Shown piece after piece: positions 1 through 7,686 of a stretch of DNA of 23,143 nt. The first letter of the stretch is position 1, and each line of letters begins with the position of its first letter. The position numbers and the translations under genes were made by a program. The stretch is from Acetothermia bacterium UBA7521 (GTDB lineage Bacteria; Bipolaricaulota; Bipolaricaulia; Bipolaricaulales; Bipolaricaulaceae). Location: NCBI GenBank assembly GCA_002479455.1, contig DLNB01000050.1, positions 1 to 23,143 on the forward strand, in the 5' to 3' direction. The notes beneath the pieces were generated by a model that made no database searches, was not told the origin of the DNA, and was given only the letters and a program-made list of their open reading frames with translations.

Positions 1-9
1 CCTTCCCGT

Positions 10-1056
10 CTAGTCGCATCGGTCTCCCTCCTTGCACGGTCCCCAGCGGACCACGCCCGCTCCCCACACGTAGCCGATCCCCGCTCCGACCATAACCATC
101 AGATCCCCGTCCTTGAGTCGCCCCAGCTTGAGCCCCTCGATGATGTTGATGATCGTGTCCTGCTCCCCGATGTGGCCGTAGCTGTCGTTGTACACACCCT
201 GCTCCTCGGTGAGGCCGAGCCGCCCGAGCATGTCGCGGTAGCCCGACGGCTTGATGAGGACCATGTTGAGGAACCGCACATCGTCTCGCGTGTATCCGCT
301 CTTGCGCAAGGCCTCATCCACGCACCGCATCCAGTTGTCCATCGACACCTCGTTCAGCCGCGCCTTCATCTTCTCCTCGGCCACGAGGTCGAATGTGAAC
401 AGCCCTTTCCTCACCGCCTCGTCTGTGGGAAATTGCACCGTCCCGCTCGCGGGCACGATCACGTCTTTGCTCATCGAGCCGTCCGTGATGAGATGAGAAC
501 CGAGAACGTGATTGCGTGGCCATCCGCGCCGAAGGAGCATCGCCCCGGCCCCGGCACCGATGTTGAACAGGAACGTGGTCCGCAGGTTCTTGAAGTTGAT
601 GAGGTCGCCTATTCGGTACCCGCCCGCGATAAGCACGGTGCGGATCTCCGGATCAGAGCGCATGATGTCCTTGGCGATCTTGAGGGCGGCCACGGTCGTA
701 CAGCACCGCATGTGAATGTCCATCCCCCACGCCCGCGTCGCCCCGATCTGGTAAGCAAGGTCGATCCCCGACGTCCACAGGAGGTACTCCCGCCACTCCT
801 CGGTCGTGCAGATGACGAGGTCAATCTCCTCAGGGGGAATGTCGCACCCGGCGAGACAGTCTTCGGCCGCCAGCACACCCATCTCGTTCGGATGAAGGTT
901 CGGAGGCGCCATCCGCTTCTCCGTGATCCCGAGCTTGTCCCGCACGACCCACTCCGGAAGGCCGCTCTCCGCCGCGATCTCGGCAGCGGTGATCACCCGC
1001 TCGGGCAGGTACATGCCCACGCTGACAATCCCTACGGAACGATCGGATTCCCTCAT
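10..1056 (-). CDS. FabH-like (KAS III-like) thiolase-fold enzyme with altered catalytic triad
   Basis: The 348-residue product has the length and layout of beta-ketoacyl-ACP synthase III. It starts with a VGIVSVGMYLPERVI strand, has a DIHMRCCTTVAALKIA nucleophile region (Cys118, with Cys119 beside it), a GAGAGAMLL segment and a C-terminal GAGIGYVWGAGVVRW glycine-rich strand. Family members condense an acyl-CoA with a second acyl unit using Cys-His-Asn. Here the segment aligned with the usual HQAN reads KPSG (Lys269), and the usual YGNTS reads YGHIG (His295). The classical His and Asn are therefore not in place, and ordinary fatty-acid initiation is doubtful. The gene lies 113 nt after livK, behind a strong hairpin, as the last gene of the transporter operon, so it may act on an acyl-CoA derived from the imported compound (inference). 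The ATG at 1056 follows GAGAGG. Superfamily is confident; reaction is unknown. Confidence 0.8.
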   Translation of the reverse strand: MRESDRSVGIVSVGMYLPERVITAAEIAAESGLPEWVVRDKLGITEKRMAPPNLHPNEMGVLAAEDCLAGCDIPPEEIDLVICTTEEWREYLLWTSGIDLAYQIGATRAWGMDIHMRCCTTVAALKIAKDIMRSDPEIRTVLIAGGYRIGDLINFKNLRTTFLFNIGAGAGAMLLRRGWPRNHVLGSHLITDGSMSKDVIVPASGTVQFPTDEAVRKGLFTFDLVAEEKMKARLNEVSMDNWMRCVDEALRKSGYTRDDVRFLNMVLIKPSGYRDMLGRLGLTEEQGVYNDSYGHIGEQDTIINIIEGLKLGRLKDGDLMVMVGAGIGYVWGAGVVRWGPCKEGDRCD

Positions 1057-1123
1057 CCCCGCCTCTCTTGTCTAGTATGCGTGCAACCGAGCACCCACGC
1101 TGCAACCCCTCAGCAGAAGAAGC

Positions 1124-1156
1124 CCGGAGGGGCCCCGATACCTGGGGCCCCTCCGG
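1124..1156 (-). terminator. Strong hairpin after livK (terminator or attenuator)
   Basis: A perfect 13-bp stem (CCGGAGGGGCCCC against its complement) with a 7-nt loop starts 14 nt past the livK stop. On the minus strand it is followed by a pyrimidine-rich stretch rather than a clean U-run. The KAS III-like gene downstream has no obvious promoter of its own, so this may attenuate or protect the mRNA rather than end it fully. Confidence 0.6.
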
Positions 1157-1169
1157 CAGACAAAGATGC

Positions 1170-2360
1170 CTAACGGTGCTCCGACCAGTCCCACTCCGTG
1201 ATGAACTCGGCGGTCCGCACACCGTTCACCGTCACCAACCGGTTCATCCACAAGGTCTTGATCCCGTAGTGATCATCCGGCCGGTACGTCACGGCCGGGA
1301 TCATCCCATCGGCATCCCAGCCGGTGAAGGCGTCCAAAGCGTCGATGAGCGCCTGCCGGGTCAGGTTCGGGCCCGCATCCATCAGAGCCTTGGTGACCAT
1401 CTGGGCGCCAACGTAGGCGATCATCGCGTACGCGTTCATGAGCTCGCCTGGGTAGTAGCGAGCGTACACCGCCCGCATCGCGGCCGCCGCCTCGCTCGTG
1501 GGATCCTGCGGATCTGTGCCGAACCCCGGGAAGACCACGCCCTCGGCAGCTTCGCCCGCCAGATCGTAGAGCTGCAGTGTGATCGTGTTGATCCCGACGA
1601 ACTTCGGCTTGAACCCCAGCAGGTCGCACTCCACGATCAGTTTCGCTGCGTCACTGACGTAGCTGAAGAGCAGGACGGCCTCAGCTCTCGCCTGACGAAG
1701 CGCTAACGCATACGCACTGAAGCTCGTCTCGGTCCCTGGGTACTTGACAACGATCACAGGTTGCTTGCCCTGCACCTTCAGCTCGTCCAGAGCGAAGTCA
1801 AGCAGCTCCGTGCCCATGGCGTCCTCAACCACCGCAATCGCCACGCGCTGTGCGCCGAGCTCGAGCACCGCGTACTGGGCCGCTGCCCGGCCGAACGACT
1901 CGTTGTTCGGCTGGATCGCGAACACGTGCGGCACGGTGGGCGAGGCCAGCGTGAGCCAGTTCATGTGCGGGGACACCACGGGAAGCTGGTGCTCGAGGAT
2001 GTAGGTCCAAGAGGCCGCCATCCCGATCGTCCCCAGGGGGTTGACGAGGGCGAAGATGTTCTCCTGCTCCACGAGCCGTTTCATCACGGCCACCGTGTTC
2101 GCCGGGTTGAACGCGTCGTCGAGGGCCAGGAACTCGATCTTCCGCCCGTGGATTCCGCCGAGCTCGTCGTTCACGTAGCTGTACCACGCCTGAGCGCCCC
2201 GCATCACCGGGACGCCGATGAACGCCACCCCACCCGACTGCACGATAAACGAACCGAGCTTGATCGTGGTGTCGGTCACGCCAGGCGTCTGCGCAAGAAG
2301 TCCCCACGAGGCGCCCACCACACATACCGCTGCCATCGCTAAAACCAGAAATCGCTTCAT
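1170..2360 (-). CDS. livK: LIV-type ABC transporter, periplasmic substrate-binding protein (LivK-like)
   Basis: The 396-residue protein begins with a Sec signal peptide (MKRFLVLAMAAVCVVGASWG, probable cleavage near LLAQ). It continues as a type I periplasmic binding protein: IKLGSF strand, GVPVMRGAQAWYSYVNDELGG helix, a VNPLGTIG loop and AVVEDAMGTELLDFALDEL. This is the usual length for LivK/LivJ and the related amide- or urea-binding proteins. It captures the ligand outside the inner membrane and delivers it to LivH/LivM. Ligand identity cannot be read from the sequence, so branched-chain amino acids are only the family default. The ATG at 2360 follows AAGGAGG at good spacing. The gene is 73 nt downstream of livF and last of the transporter genes. 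A strong hairpin follows, separating it from the KAS III-like gene. Confidence 0.9.
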   Translation of the reverse strand: MKRFLVLAMAAVCVVGASWGLLAQTPGVTDTTIKLGSFIVQSGGVAFIGVPVMRGAQAWYSYVNDELGGIHGRKIEFLALDDAFNPANTVAVMKRLVEQENIFALVNPLGTIGMAASWTYILEHQLPVVSPHMNWLTLASPTVPHVFAIQPNNESFGRAAAQYAVLELGAQRVAIAVVEDAMGTELLDFALDELKVQGKQPVIVVKYPGTETSFSAYALALRQARAEAVLLFSYVSDAAKLIVECDLLGFKPKFVGINTITLQLYDLAGEAAEGVVFPGFGTDPQDPTSEAAAAMRAVYARYYPGELMNAYAMIAYVGAQMVTKALMDAGPNLTRQALIDALDAFTGWDADGMIPAVTYRPDDHYGIKTLWMNRLVTVNGVRTAEFITEWDWSEHR

Positions 2361-2433
2361 GACTCTCTCCTCCTTTGTACCTCACCGTTCCCGATGCTGT
2401 CCCATCAGACGGCCCACGTCGCTGTACCCTGCT

Positions 2434-3189
2434 CTAGTTGTGCACACCACCTCCCGTGTCGTCCGGCAGGGGACCTGCCTTGTCCTTCGTACCCAAGTAC
2501 AACTGCCGAACCCGATCGGTTCGACGAAGCTCGTCGCTCGATCCGCTGAGGGCGACCTTCCCCGTCTCCAGGACGATCCCGTGGGACGCCATCTCAAGGG
2601 ACAGGTAAGCGTTTTGTTCCGCCACAACCATCGTGATCCCCTCTCGCCCCAGGGCCGCCAAGCGGTCAAACAATTGTCGCACGAGGAGAGGCGACAGGCC
2701 GAGCGACGGCTCATCGAGGAGAAGGACCCGCGGACGCGCCATGAGCGCCCGTCCGATGGCGAGCATCTGTTGCTCTCCTCCGCTCAACGTGCCGGCGATC
2801 TGCCGGGCTCGGCCCTTGAGGGCGGGGAACCGTTCGAACACATCCGCCTGGTCCCGGTGTGCCGATGCGCCGTCCCGGCGGACATACGCTCCCATCCGCA
2901 GGTTCTCAGCAACCGAGAGATCGGGGAACAGCTGCCGCCCCTCGGGCACCTGGGTGATCCCGAGGCGGACGATGCGGTCCGGCGTGAGGCGATCGATGCG
3001 CCTGCCCTCAAGGAGGATCTGCCCCGACCGCGCTCGGATGAGGCCAGACGTCGTGTTCATGAGCGTGGTCTTGCCCGCTCCGTTGGCCCCGAGCACCGCG
3101 ACGAGCGCACCCTTGTCCACGTCGAACGAAACGTCCTTCAACGCGTGGATCGGGCCGTAAAACGTGTTGACCCCCTCAAACTTGAGCAC
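2434..3189 (-). CDS. livF: LIV-type ABC transporter ATP-binding protein LivF
   Basis: This ABC ATPase powers the transporter together with LivG. It shows Walker A GANGAGKTT, the Q-loop region ITQVPEGRQLFPDLSVAENL typical of LivF, the signature LSGGEQQ, Walker B RVLLLDEPS and the H-loop position occupied in VVAEQNAYLSL (LivF proteins carry Q/N here). I place the start at a GTG at 3189, because AGGAGG lies 6 nt before it. A TTG at 3195, which would give the longer reading, directly abuts the AGGAGG and could not use it. The product is 251 residues. The gene overlaps the 3' end of livG by 14 nt, consistent with translational coupling. The tail of about 15 residues after LYLGTKD is longer than usual. 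Confidence 0.93.
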   Translation of the reverse strand: MLKFEGVNTFYGPIHALKDVSFDVDKGALVAVLGANGAGKTTLMNTTSGLIRARSGQILLEGRRIDRLTPDRIVRLGITQVPEGRQLFPDLSVAENLRMGAYVRRDGASAHRDQADVFERFPALKGRARQIAGTLSGGEQQMLAIGRALMARPRVLLLDEPSLGLSPLLVRQLFDRLAALGREGITMVVAEQNAYLSLEMASHGIVLETGKVALSGSSDELRRTDRVRQLYLGTKDKAGPLPDDTGGGVHN

Positions 3190-3955
3190 GGTCAACCTCC
3201 TGACCCAGATACGCCTCGACCACCCGGGGGTTCGTCTGGATCTCGTGCGGCGTCCCCTCCGCGATCTTCCGGCCGAAGTCGAGGACTACGATACGATCGC
3301 AGATCTCCATCACGAGCGACATGTCGTGCTCGACAAGCAGAACGGTCACGCCCCGCTCCTCTCTTACTCGACGGATGAACTGGCCCATGGTCTGCGTCTC
3401 CGTCGCGTTCATCCCGGCCACCGGTTCATCGAGAAGCACAAGGCGTGGCTTCGCCATCAGCGCCCGGATGAGCTCAACGGCCTTCTGGCTGCCGTACGGA
3501 AGCATGGACGCTGGAGCGCCACCCAGGGCCCCCAGACCAAACGCGGCCAGCATCTTCCCGACTTCCGCGGCGGCCGCGCGTTCCTCGCGCCGGCCCGCGC
3601 CCACGGCGAGCGACAGGATCCACCCGTGGAACTGGTTGTGGCGCCCAACCAGCAGGTTGTCCCGCACCGTCATGTACGGGAACAAACCCAAGTTCTGAAA
3701 GGTCCGCGCGATCCCCAGCCCAATCACCTTGTGGGGGGGGACCCTAAGAAGATCCACCCCATCGAAGGTGATCGCACCCGCGGTCGGCTCAAGGAAGCGA
3801 GAGATGAGGTTGAACACGGTCGTCTTACCCGCCCCGTTGGGGCCGATAAGCCCCACGATCTCGCCCTCATCTACGTGGAACTCCACCCCGTCCACCGCGG
3901 TCAGGCCCCCGAAACGCTTAGTGAGTCCAGATGCGGCCAACAGGTGCTCGTTCAT
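3176..3955 (-). CDS. livG: LIV-type ABC transporter ATP-binding protein LivG
   Basis: The second ABC ATPase of the transporter, 259 residues. Walker A is GPNGAGKTT near residue 40. The Q-loop segment IARTFQNLGLFPYMTVRDNL is characteristic of LivG. The signature is the LivG-type LPYGSQK instead of LSGGQ, Walker B is RLVLLDEPVAGMN and the H-loop is LLVEHDMSLVMEICDRI. The ATG at 3955 overlaps the livM stop as ATGA, so translation is probably coupled. A longer upstream reading in the same frame lies wholly inside livM and is rejected. Together with LivF it forms the cytoplasmic ATPase pair under LivH/LivM. Confidence 0.93.
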   Translation of the reverse strand: MNEHLLAASGLTKRFGGLTAVDGVEFHVDEGEIVGLIGPNGAGKTTVFNLISRFLEPTAGAITFDGVDLLRVPPHKVIGLGIARTFQNLGLFPYMTVRDNLLVGRHNQFHGWILSLAVGAGRREERAAAAEVGKMLAAFGLGALGGAPASMLPYGSQKAVELIRALMAKPRLVLLDEPVAGMNATETQTMGQFIRRVREERGVTVLLVEHDMSLVMEICDRIVVLDFGRKIAEGTPHEIQTNPRVVEAYLGQEVDRAQV

Positions 3956-4938
3956 GCCCCACCCCCTCCGCGCACGAAGGCCACCGCTGCCCGCAGGGGC
4001 TTGGGCAGGGACTGCACTTTGTCCGGAGCCGTCCACTTGCGGACGAACCCCCAGATCCCGAACGGCATGAAGACAACCACTCCGATGAGAGACGCTCCGT
4101 AGATGATCGACTGCAACCCTCGGAACCCGCTCAGCCAGTGCGGGAGGTAGGTCAAGAACAGAGCACCCAGCACGGGACCCGGCAGAGACGCCATGCCCCC
4201 CAGGGCAATCATGATGAACAGGTCAATGGACTTCGCCAGCCCGAACTCCGCCGGGCTGATGTACCCTACAACGTGGGCGTAGAGCCCGCCCGCAAGCCCA
4301 GCGTACAAGGCGCTCACGAAGAATGCCAACGCCTTGTACTTGGCGAGGCTCACCCCGCACGCCTGAGCTGCCATGCTCTTGTCGCGAATGGCGACAAACG
4401 CCCGGCCCACCCGGGACCGAACGATGTTCCGCGCCACAAGCAGGAGCAAGACTGTCATCGCCAGCGCCAGGTAGTACATCGCGACGTCGTTCTGGACGTT
4501 GACCCCGAAGAAGCTGGCCCGCGGGACGCGCATCCCCTGGTAGCCTCCCGTGACGGCTGCCCACCGCGGCAGCGCCTCCGCAACTGCGGTCCCAAACGCG
4601 AGGGTGGCTATGGCCAGGTAGATCGCGGTCAACCGCAACGCGGGGATCAACAAGATGAACCCCGCTAGGCCGCTGATGAGACCGGCTACGGGGATGCCCA
4701 CCCAGAACGGCAGGCCGAAGTGCTGCGCCAGAAGCGCTGTCCCGTATGCCCCGATCGCCAGAAACCCGGCGTGTCCGATCGAAAGCTGACCTGTGTACCC
4801 GGTGAGGAGCGCGAGACCGATCGCCGCGATGATCTTCACCGCAGCGAGGTTGAGGAGATATAGGTTGTAGCTCCGCAGAACGAAAGGAGCCATCGCCAGG
4901 AGCACGATCACCACTGCCCAGAAGATGAGCCGTTTCAT
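3952..4938 (-). CDS. livM: LIV-type ABC transporter permease LivM
   Basis: Inner-membrane permease of 328 residues with about 8-9 hydrophobic segments. The family landmarks are the GYTGQLSIGHAGFLAIGAYGTALL loop (N-terminal third), RSRVGRAFVAIRDKSMAAQACGV (the cytoplasmic coupling region that touches LivG/LivF) and MIALGGMASLPGPVLGAL near the C-terminus. It pairs with LivH to form the channel. The ATG at 4938 has AGGAGG 6 nt upstream. Its first base overlaps the livH stop (TGATG junction), and its own stop overlaps the livG start. Confidence 0.94.
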   Translation of the reverse strand: MKRLIFWAVVIVLLAMAPFVLRSYNLYLLNLAAVKIIAAIGLALLTGYTGQLSIGHAGFLAIGAYGTALLAQHFGLPFWVGIPVAGLISGLAGFILLIPALRLTAIYLAIATLAFGTAVAEALPRWAAVTGGYQGMRVPRASFFGVNVQNDVAMYYLALAMTVLLLLVARNIVRSRVGRAFVAIRDKSMAAQACGVSLAKYKALAFFVSALYAGLAGGLYAHVVGYISPAEFGLAKSIDLFIMIALGGMASLPGPVLGALFLTYLPHWLSGFRGLQSIIYGASLIGVVVFMPFGIWGFVRKWTAPDKVQSLPKPLRAAVAFVRGGGGA

Positions 4939-5816
4939 CAGTGCCCTCCTACCGACCGCTCGCCGAGGAGGCCGTGAGGGCGGAACACGAGCACGAGGAT
5001 GATCAAGGTGAACACAAACGTCGTCTTGAGCGGGGCGATCGCCGGCGGCATGTAGCCACTGAACAGGTTCTCGATCACCCCAAGCAGAAGGCCGCCCACC
5101 ACGGCGCCCGGAAGGCTTGTGAACCCGCCGAGCACCGCCGCGGCGATCGCCTTGATCATGACGAAGACCATGGACGTCAAGTCAAGGAACACAATAGGCG
5201 CCACCAGACAGCCGGCGATCGCCCCCGTCCCAAGACCGAGTGCCCAGCTCCAGGTGCCAATCCGACCGACGTTGATGCCCATGAGCTGCGCGGCCCGCCT
5301 GTTCTGCGAGGTGGCCCGCATCGCGATCCCCACCTTGGTGAACTTGAACACAAGGAAGAACACCAGCGACACTGCCAGGGCCACCCCGAACACGAGGAGA
5401 TCGTGCTGTCGGAGGACCACATCACCAATGAAAAGCGGAGGGCCACGCAAGGCGTAGGGGAAGGGCCGGGCATCAATAAGTCCCATCCACAGGGCAATCG
5501 CCTGCAGGATCATCCCGATGCCGAGCGTGGCGATGAACAGGCTCGTCACCGGGGCGTTCTTCGCCCAGCGAAGCAACCCCCGATCCACCACCACACCCAG
5601 CAGGATCCCCGTGACAAGCGCTCCGCCCAGCGCCGCCGACAGGGGCACCCCATAGGTTCGGAACAACAACAAGGCGATGAACGTGCTGAACATCGCCATA
5701 TCCCCCTGGCCGAAGTTGAGGATGTGGGTCGTCTTGTAGATGAGGATCAGGCCGAGGGCCATGATCCCGTATAGACTCCCCGCCGCCAGTCCGCTGACGA
5801 TCAGCTGCGCCAACAC
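4938..5816 (-). CDS. livH: LIV-type ABC transporter permease LivH, first gene of the operon
   Basis: Inner-membrane permease of 292 residues. It has the LivH landmarks GSLYGIMALGLILIYKTTHILNFGQGDMAM at the N-terminus, GIAMRATSQNRRAAQLMGIN (cytoplasmic coupling helix) and AVLGGFTSLPGAVVGGLLLG. The start is a GTG at 5816, the first possible codon after an in-frame TGA. GGAGG lies about 10 nt upstream, a slightly long spacing. An out-of-frame ATG at 5823 is closer to the same GGAGG and could lower initiation. The leader of about 95 nt carries the promoter and operator described separately. Confidence 0.93.
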   Translation of the reverse strand: MLAQLIVSGLAAGSLYGIMALGLILIYKTTHILNFGQGDMAMFSTFIALLLFRTYGVPLSAALGGALVTGILLGVVVDRGLLRWAKNAPVTSLFIATLGIGMILQAIALWMGLIDARPFPYALRGPPLFIGDVVLRQHDLLVFGVALAVSLVFFLVFKFTKVGIAMRATSQNRRAAQLMGINVGRIGTWSWALGLGTGAIAGCLVAPIVFLDLTSMVFVMIKAIAAAVLGGFTSLPGAVVGGLLLGVIENLFSGYMPPAIAPLKTTFVFTLIILVLVFRPHGLLGERSVGGH

Positions 5817-5895
5817 ACAACATCAGCCTCCACGTCTGCCTCCCCCCCTCAGGTCTCGCGGATCCGCATCCGCGTGCGCCTCACGGACAGGTCTA

Positions 5896-5916
5896 TGACA
5901 CCTGAATCACGTGTCA
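5896..5916 (-). promoter_or_regulatory. Inverted-repeat operator on the liv promoter
   Basis: A perfect 6-bp inverted repeat, TGACAC-N9-GTGTCA, begins at the last base of the -10 hexamer and covers the expected start point. Its 21-bp span suits a TetR-family site. The adjacent tandem TetR gene is the natural candidate to bind it (inference). Confidence 0.6.
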
Positions 5917-5944
5917 GCATAGCGACCGAAATGGCGCGCGTCAA
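5916..5944 (-). promoter_or_regulatory. sigma70-type promoter of the liv operon
   Basis: TTGACG (-35, 5939-5944) and TATGCT (-10, 5916-5921) are separated by exactly 17 nt, each differing from consensus by one or two bases. The promoter lies between the tetR-like stop (5952) and livH and reads into livH. Confidence 0.75.
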
Positions 5945-5951
5945 CCCCTTG

Positions 5952-7262
5952 TTACAGAACGCCGTTCGCCAGCGGGTGAACCACTCCGTCCTTGCCCGGG
6001 ACGCAGTCCTCCCGCAAACCGTCCAGCACCAACGCAACCAGCTGAGGCAGAACGTCCTCAGCACAGCGCTCCGCCTCCTCCCATAGCGCCCATCGTTGAC
6101 CGCTCAAGTGCGCCACCCCCAGGAGGGCGTACGTGAGCGCCTCCGGATCGCACCGCCGTACCTCACCTCGGTCCATCGCCGCAGCGAGGCCCCGCGCGTA
6201 CCCCTCAGCGAGGCGCGTGTAGTACCACTTCCCCACTCCCTCGTCCACGAACTCCGCCTCCCGTACGATGCGGTATGCCCCAGGGTGCTCCCGCACCCAG
6301 CGCAAGAAGGAACGGAGTCCCTCCGCCTCGGCGGCTCTGCGATCCGCGCACTGGGCAACAGCCAACGTCTGCCGCCGGCGGAAGTCCCGGCTGATCTCCC
6401 GCACCAACTCCGTGAAGATCGCCACCTTACTCGGAAAGTAGAGGTAGAACGTCCCCTGCCCCACCCCCGCCAGGTAGGTAATGGTCGAGACGGTCGTTCC
6501 GTGGAACCCAGCCTCGCCGAATGCACGCTCGGCCGCGACCAGAAGCGCTCTGCGTGTTGCTTCTCCTCCCTCGGGCTCATCCGAGGAGAGCGCGGGCTTT
6601 CCGCTCCACGAACCATCTGGCCGCGGCCGCTTCTGGCGCTCGATGCGTCTGCTGTCGGCGGCAATCCCGTGCAGAATCAGATCCACACCCACCTGACGGA
6701 CATCCTGAGGGATGCCACTCCCTCCCCACACTGCGAACCGCAAGCACAGGAAGAGCACCGTCCCCAGGATCCCATACGCCACCACTTCGGGATCGAGATC
6801 GCGAAACGCTCCCGCCGCGACGCCGGCCACGATGATACCGATCAATTCTGCACAGACTGCCCCGTAAAACCGCGTCGGAATCTCCTGCCGCACGAACTCC
6901 GCTTCGCGGAAGACCTGGAACAGGCCAGCGTTCTCAGCGAAGCAGTCCAACAGGACATTGTAAGCGTTGTGGAAACCAGCGAGGGGGCTCGATGCCGCAG
7001 CGACGGCAGCCCGCAGGCGAGCGACGAGCTGATTCTGAAGGCCCTCGACCAGACGAACGTAGATCTCCTCCTTATTCGCGAAGTAGAGGTAGAACGTCCC
7101 CTGCGCCACTCCCACCCGGCGACAGATTGCGGACACGGACGCCGCCTCATAGCCCCGCTCGCGGAACACGTGCTCCGCCCCCTGCAAAATGCGCTCCAGT
7201 GTCTCCCGCCCACGATCGGTTCGCGGCAGCCGAGCATCCGATCGCGCGCTCAATGGTCTCAC
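5952..7262 (-). CDS. Tandem TetR/AcrR-family regulator (two full TetR units fused)
   Basis: The 436-residue product contains two TetR proteins end to end. The first DNA-binding domain runs from about residue 20 (RETLERILQGAEHVFRERGY) through GVAQGTFYLYFANKEEIY. The second starts near 235 (ATRRALLVAAERAFGEAGF) and ends GVGQGTFYLYFPSKVAIF. Both ligand-binding halves also match, for example FREAEFV against VREAEFV, so the whole protomer was duplicated. The linker near 200-235 is charged and proline-rich. I choose GTG 7262 because GGGAGG lies 6 nt before it. An ATG at 7292 adds ten residues but has no ribosome site. A usual TetR is about 200 residues. The stop lies 8 nt before the liv promoter, whose operator it may occupy. 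Acyl-CoA-type ligands are common in similar TetRs, but the ligand here is unknown. Confidence 0.88.
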   Translation of the reverse strand: MRPLSARSDARLPRTDRGRETLERILQGAEHVFRERGYEAASVSAICRRVGVAQGTFYLYFANKEEIYVRLVEGLQNQLVARLRAAVAAASSPLAGFHNAYNVLLDCFAENAGLFQVFREAEFVRQEIPTRFYGAVCAELIGIIVAGVAAGAFRDLDPEVVAYGILGTVLFLCLRFAVWGGSGIPQDVRQVGVDLILHGIAADSRRIERQKRPRPDGSWSGKPALSSDEPEGGEATRRALLVAAERAFGEAGFHGTTVSTITYLAGVGQGTFYLYFPSKVAIFTELVREISRDFRRRQTLAVAQCADRRAAEAEGLRSFLRWVREHPGAYRIVREAEFVDEGVGKWYYTRLAEGYARGLAAAMDRGEVRRCDPEALTYALLGVAHLSGQRWALWEEAERCAEDVLPQLVALVLDGLREDCVPGKDGVVHPLANGVL

Positions 7263-7686
7263 ACTCGTCCTCCCGAACCCGAGGGACCGCATGCTAGTGG
7301 TTCATCCAGGAGAAACGCTCCGCCTTGGGTCTCCACGATTCCGAGTGTACACGGGCATGACAAGCACGCCTTGAGCAGCATTCGGCTGGATCCACACCGC
7401 GCCAGGAGGCTTTGGATAGGCTCTTCGGAGATCCGCGAACCTCGCAGCGCGCACACCCCTGCGGCTTCTTGCCCACCACTTTGGCTGCTGAGAAGCCGTA
7501 GCGTCACAGCTTATCGGCAACGGCTTGCCCCGACTGCTTCACCGATCACCTAGGAACCGTCTAGCCCGACTGCCGTCGCATGAGGCACGGAGATCCATCG
7601 GTTCACAGAACGCGGACTTGGGCACCGCGGCGGTCCGACGTTCTCCGCATAGCTGAAGGCTCCACACGCCACTCCCCAGGAAGCTG
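7263..7686. other. Gene-poor stretch with one notable hairpin
   Basis: No reading frame here has a convincing start, ribosome site or recognisable product; the short frames present look random. At 7462-7498 an 8-bp inverted repeat (CGGCTTCT / AGAAGCCG) encloses a second small stem (GCC...GGC). It could be a terminator without a U-run for the surface-protein operon, or a small structured RNA. An 8-bp palindrome GTGTACAC at 7345-7352 lies upstream of the tandem tetR gene and might be an operator. Confidence 0.4.

Noticed and set aside
172..1173. Long plus-strand frame (333 residues) opposite the FabH-like gene
   Set aside because: It mirrors a high-GC coding gene; composition is rich in His, Arg and Pro with no recognisable domain and no ribosome site.
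7259..7507. Small minus-strand frames upstream of the tandem TetR gene
   Set aside because: No ribosome site, no signal peptide or domain, several overlapping frames of equal quality.
6096..7553. Plus-strand frame of 485 residues opposite the tandem TetR gene
   Set aside because: Antisense shadow in GC-rich DNA; the TetR frame has clear domains and a ribosome site.
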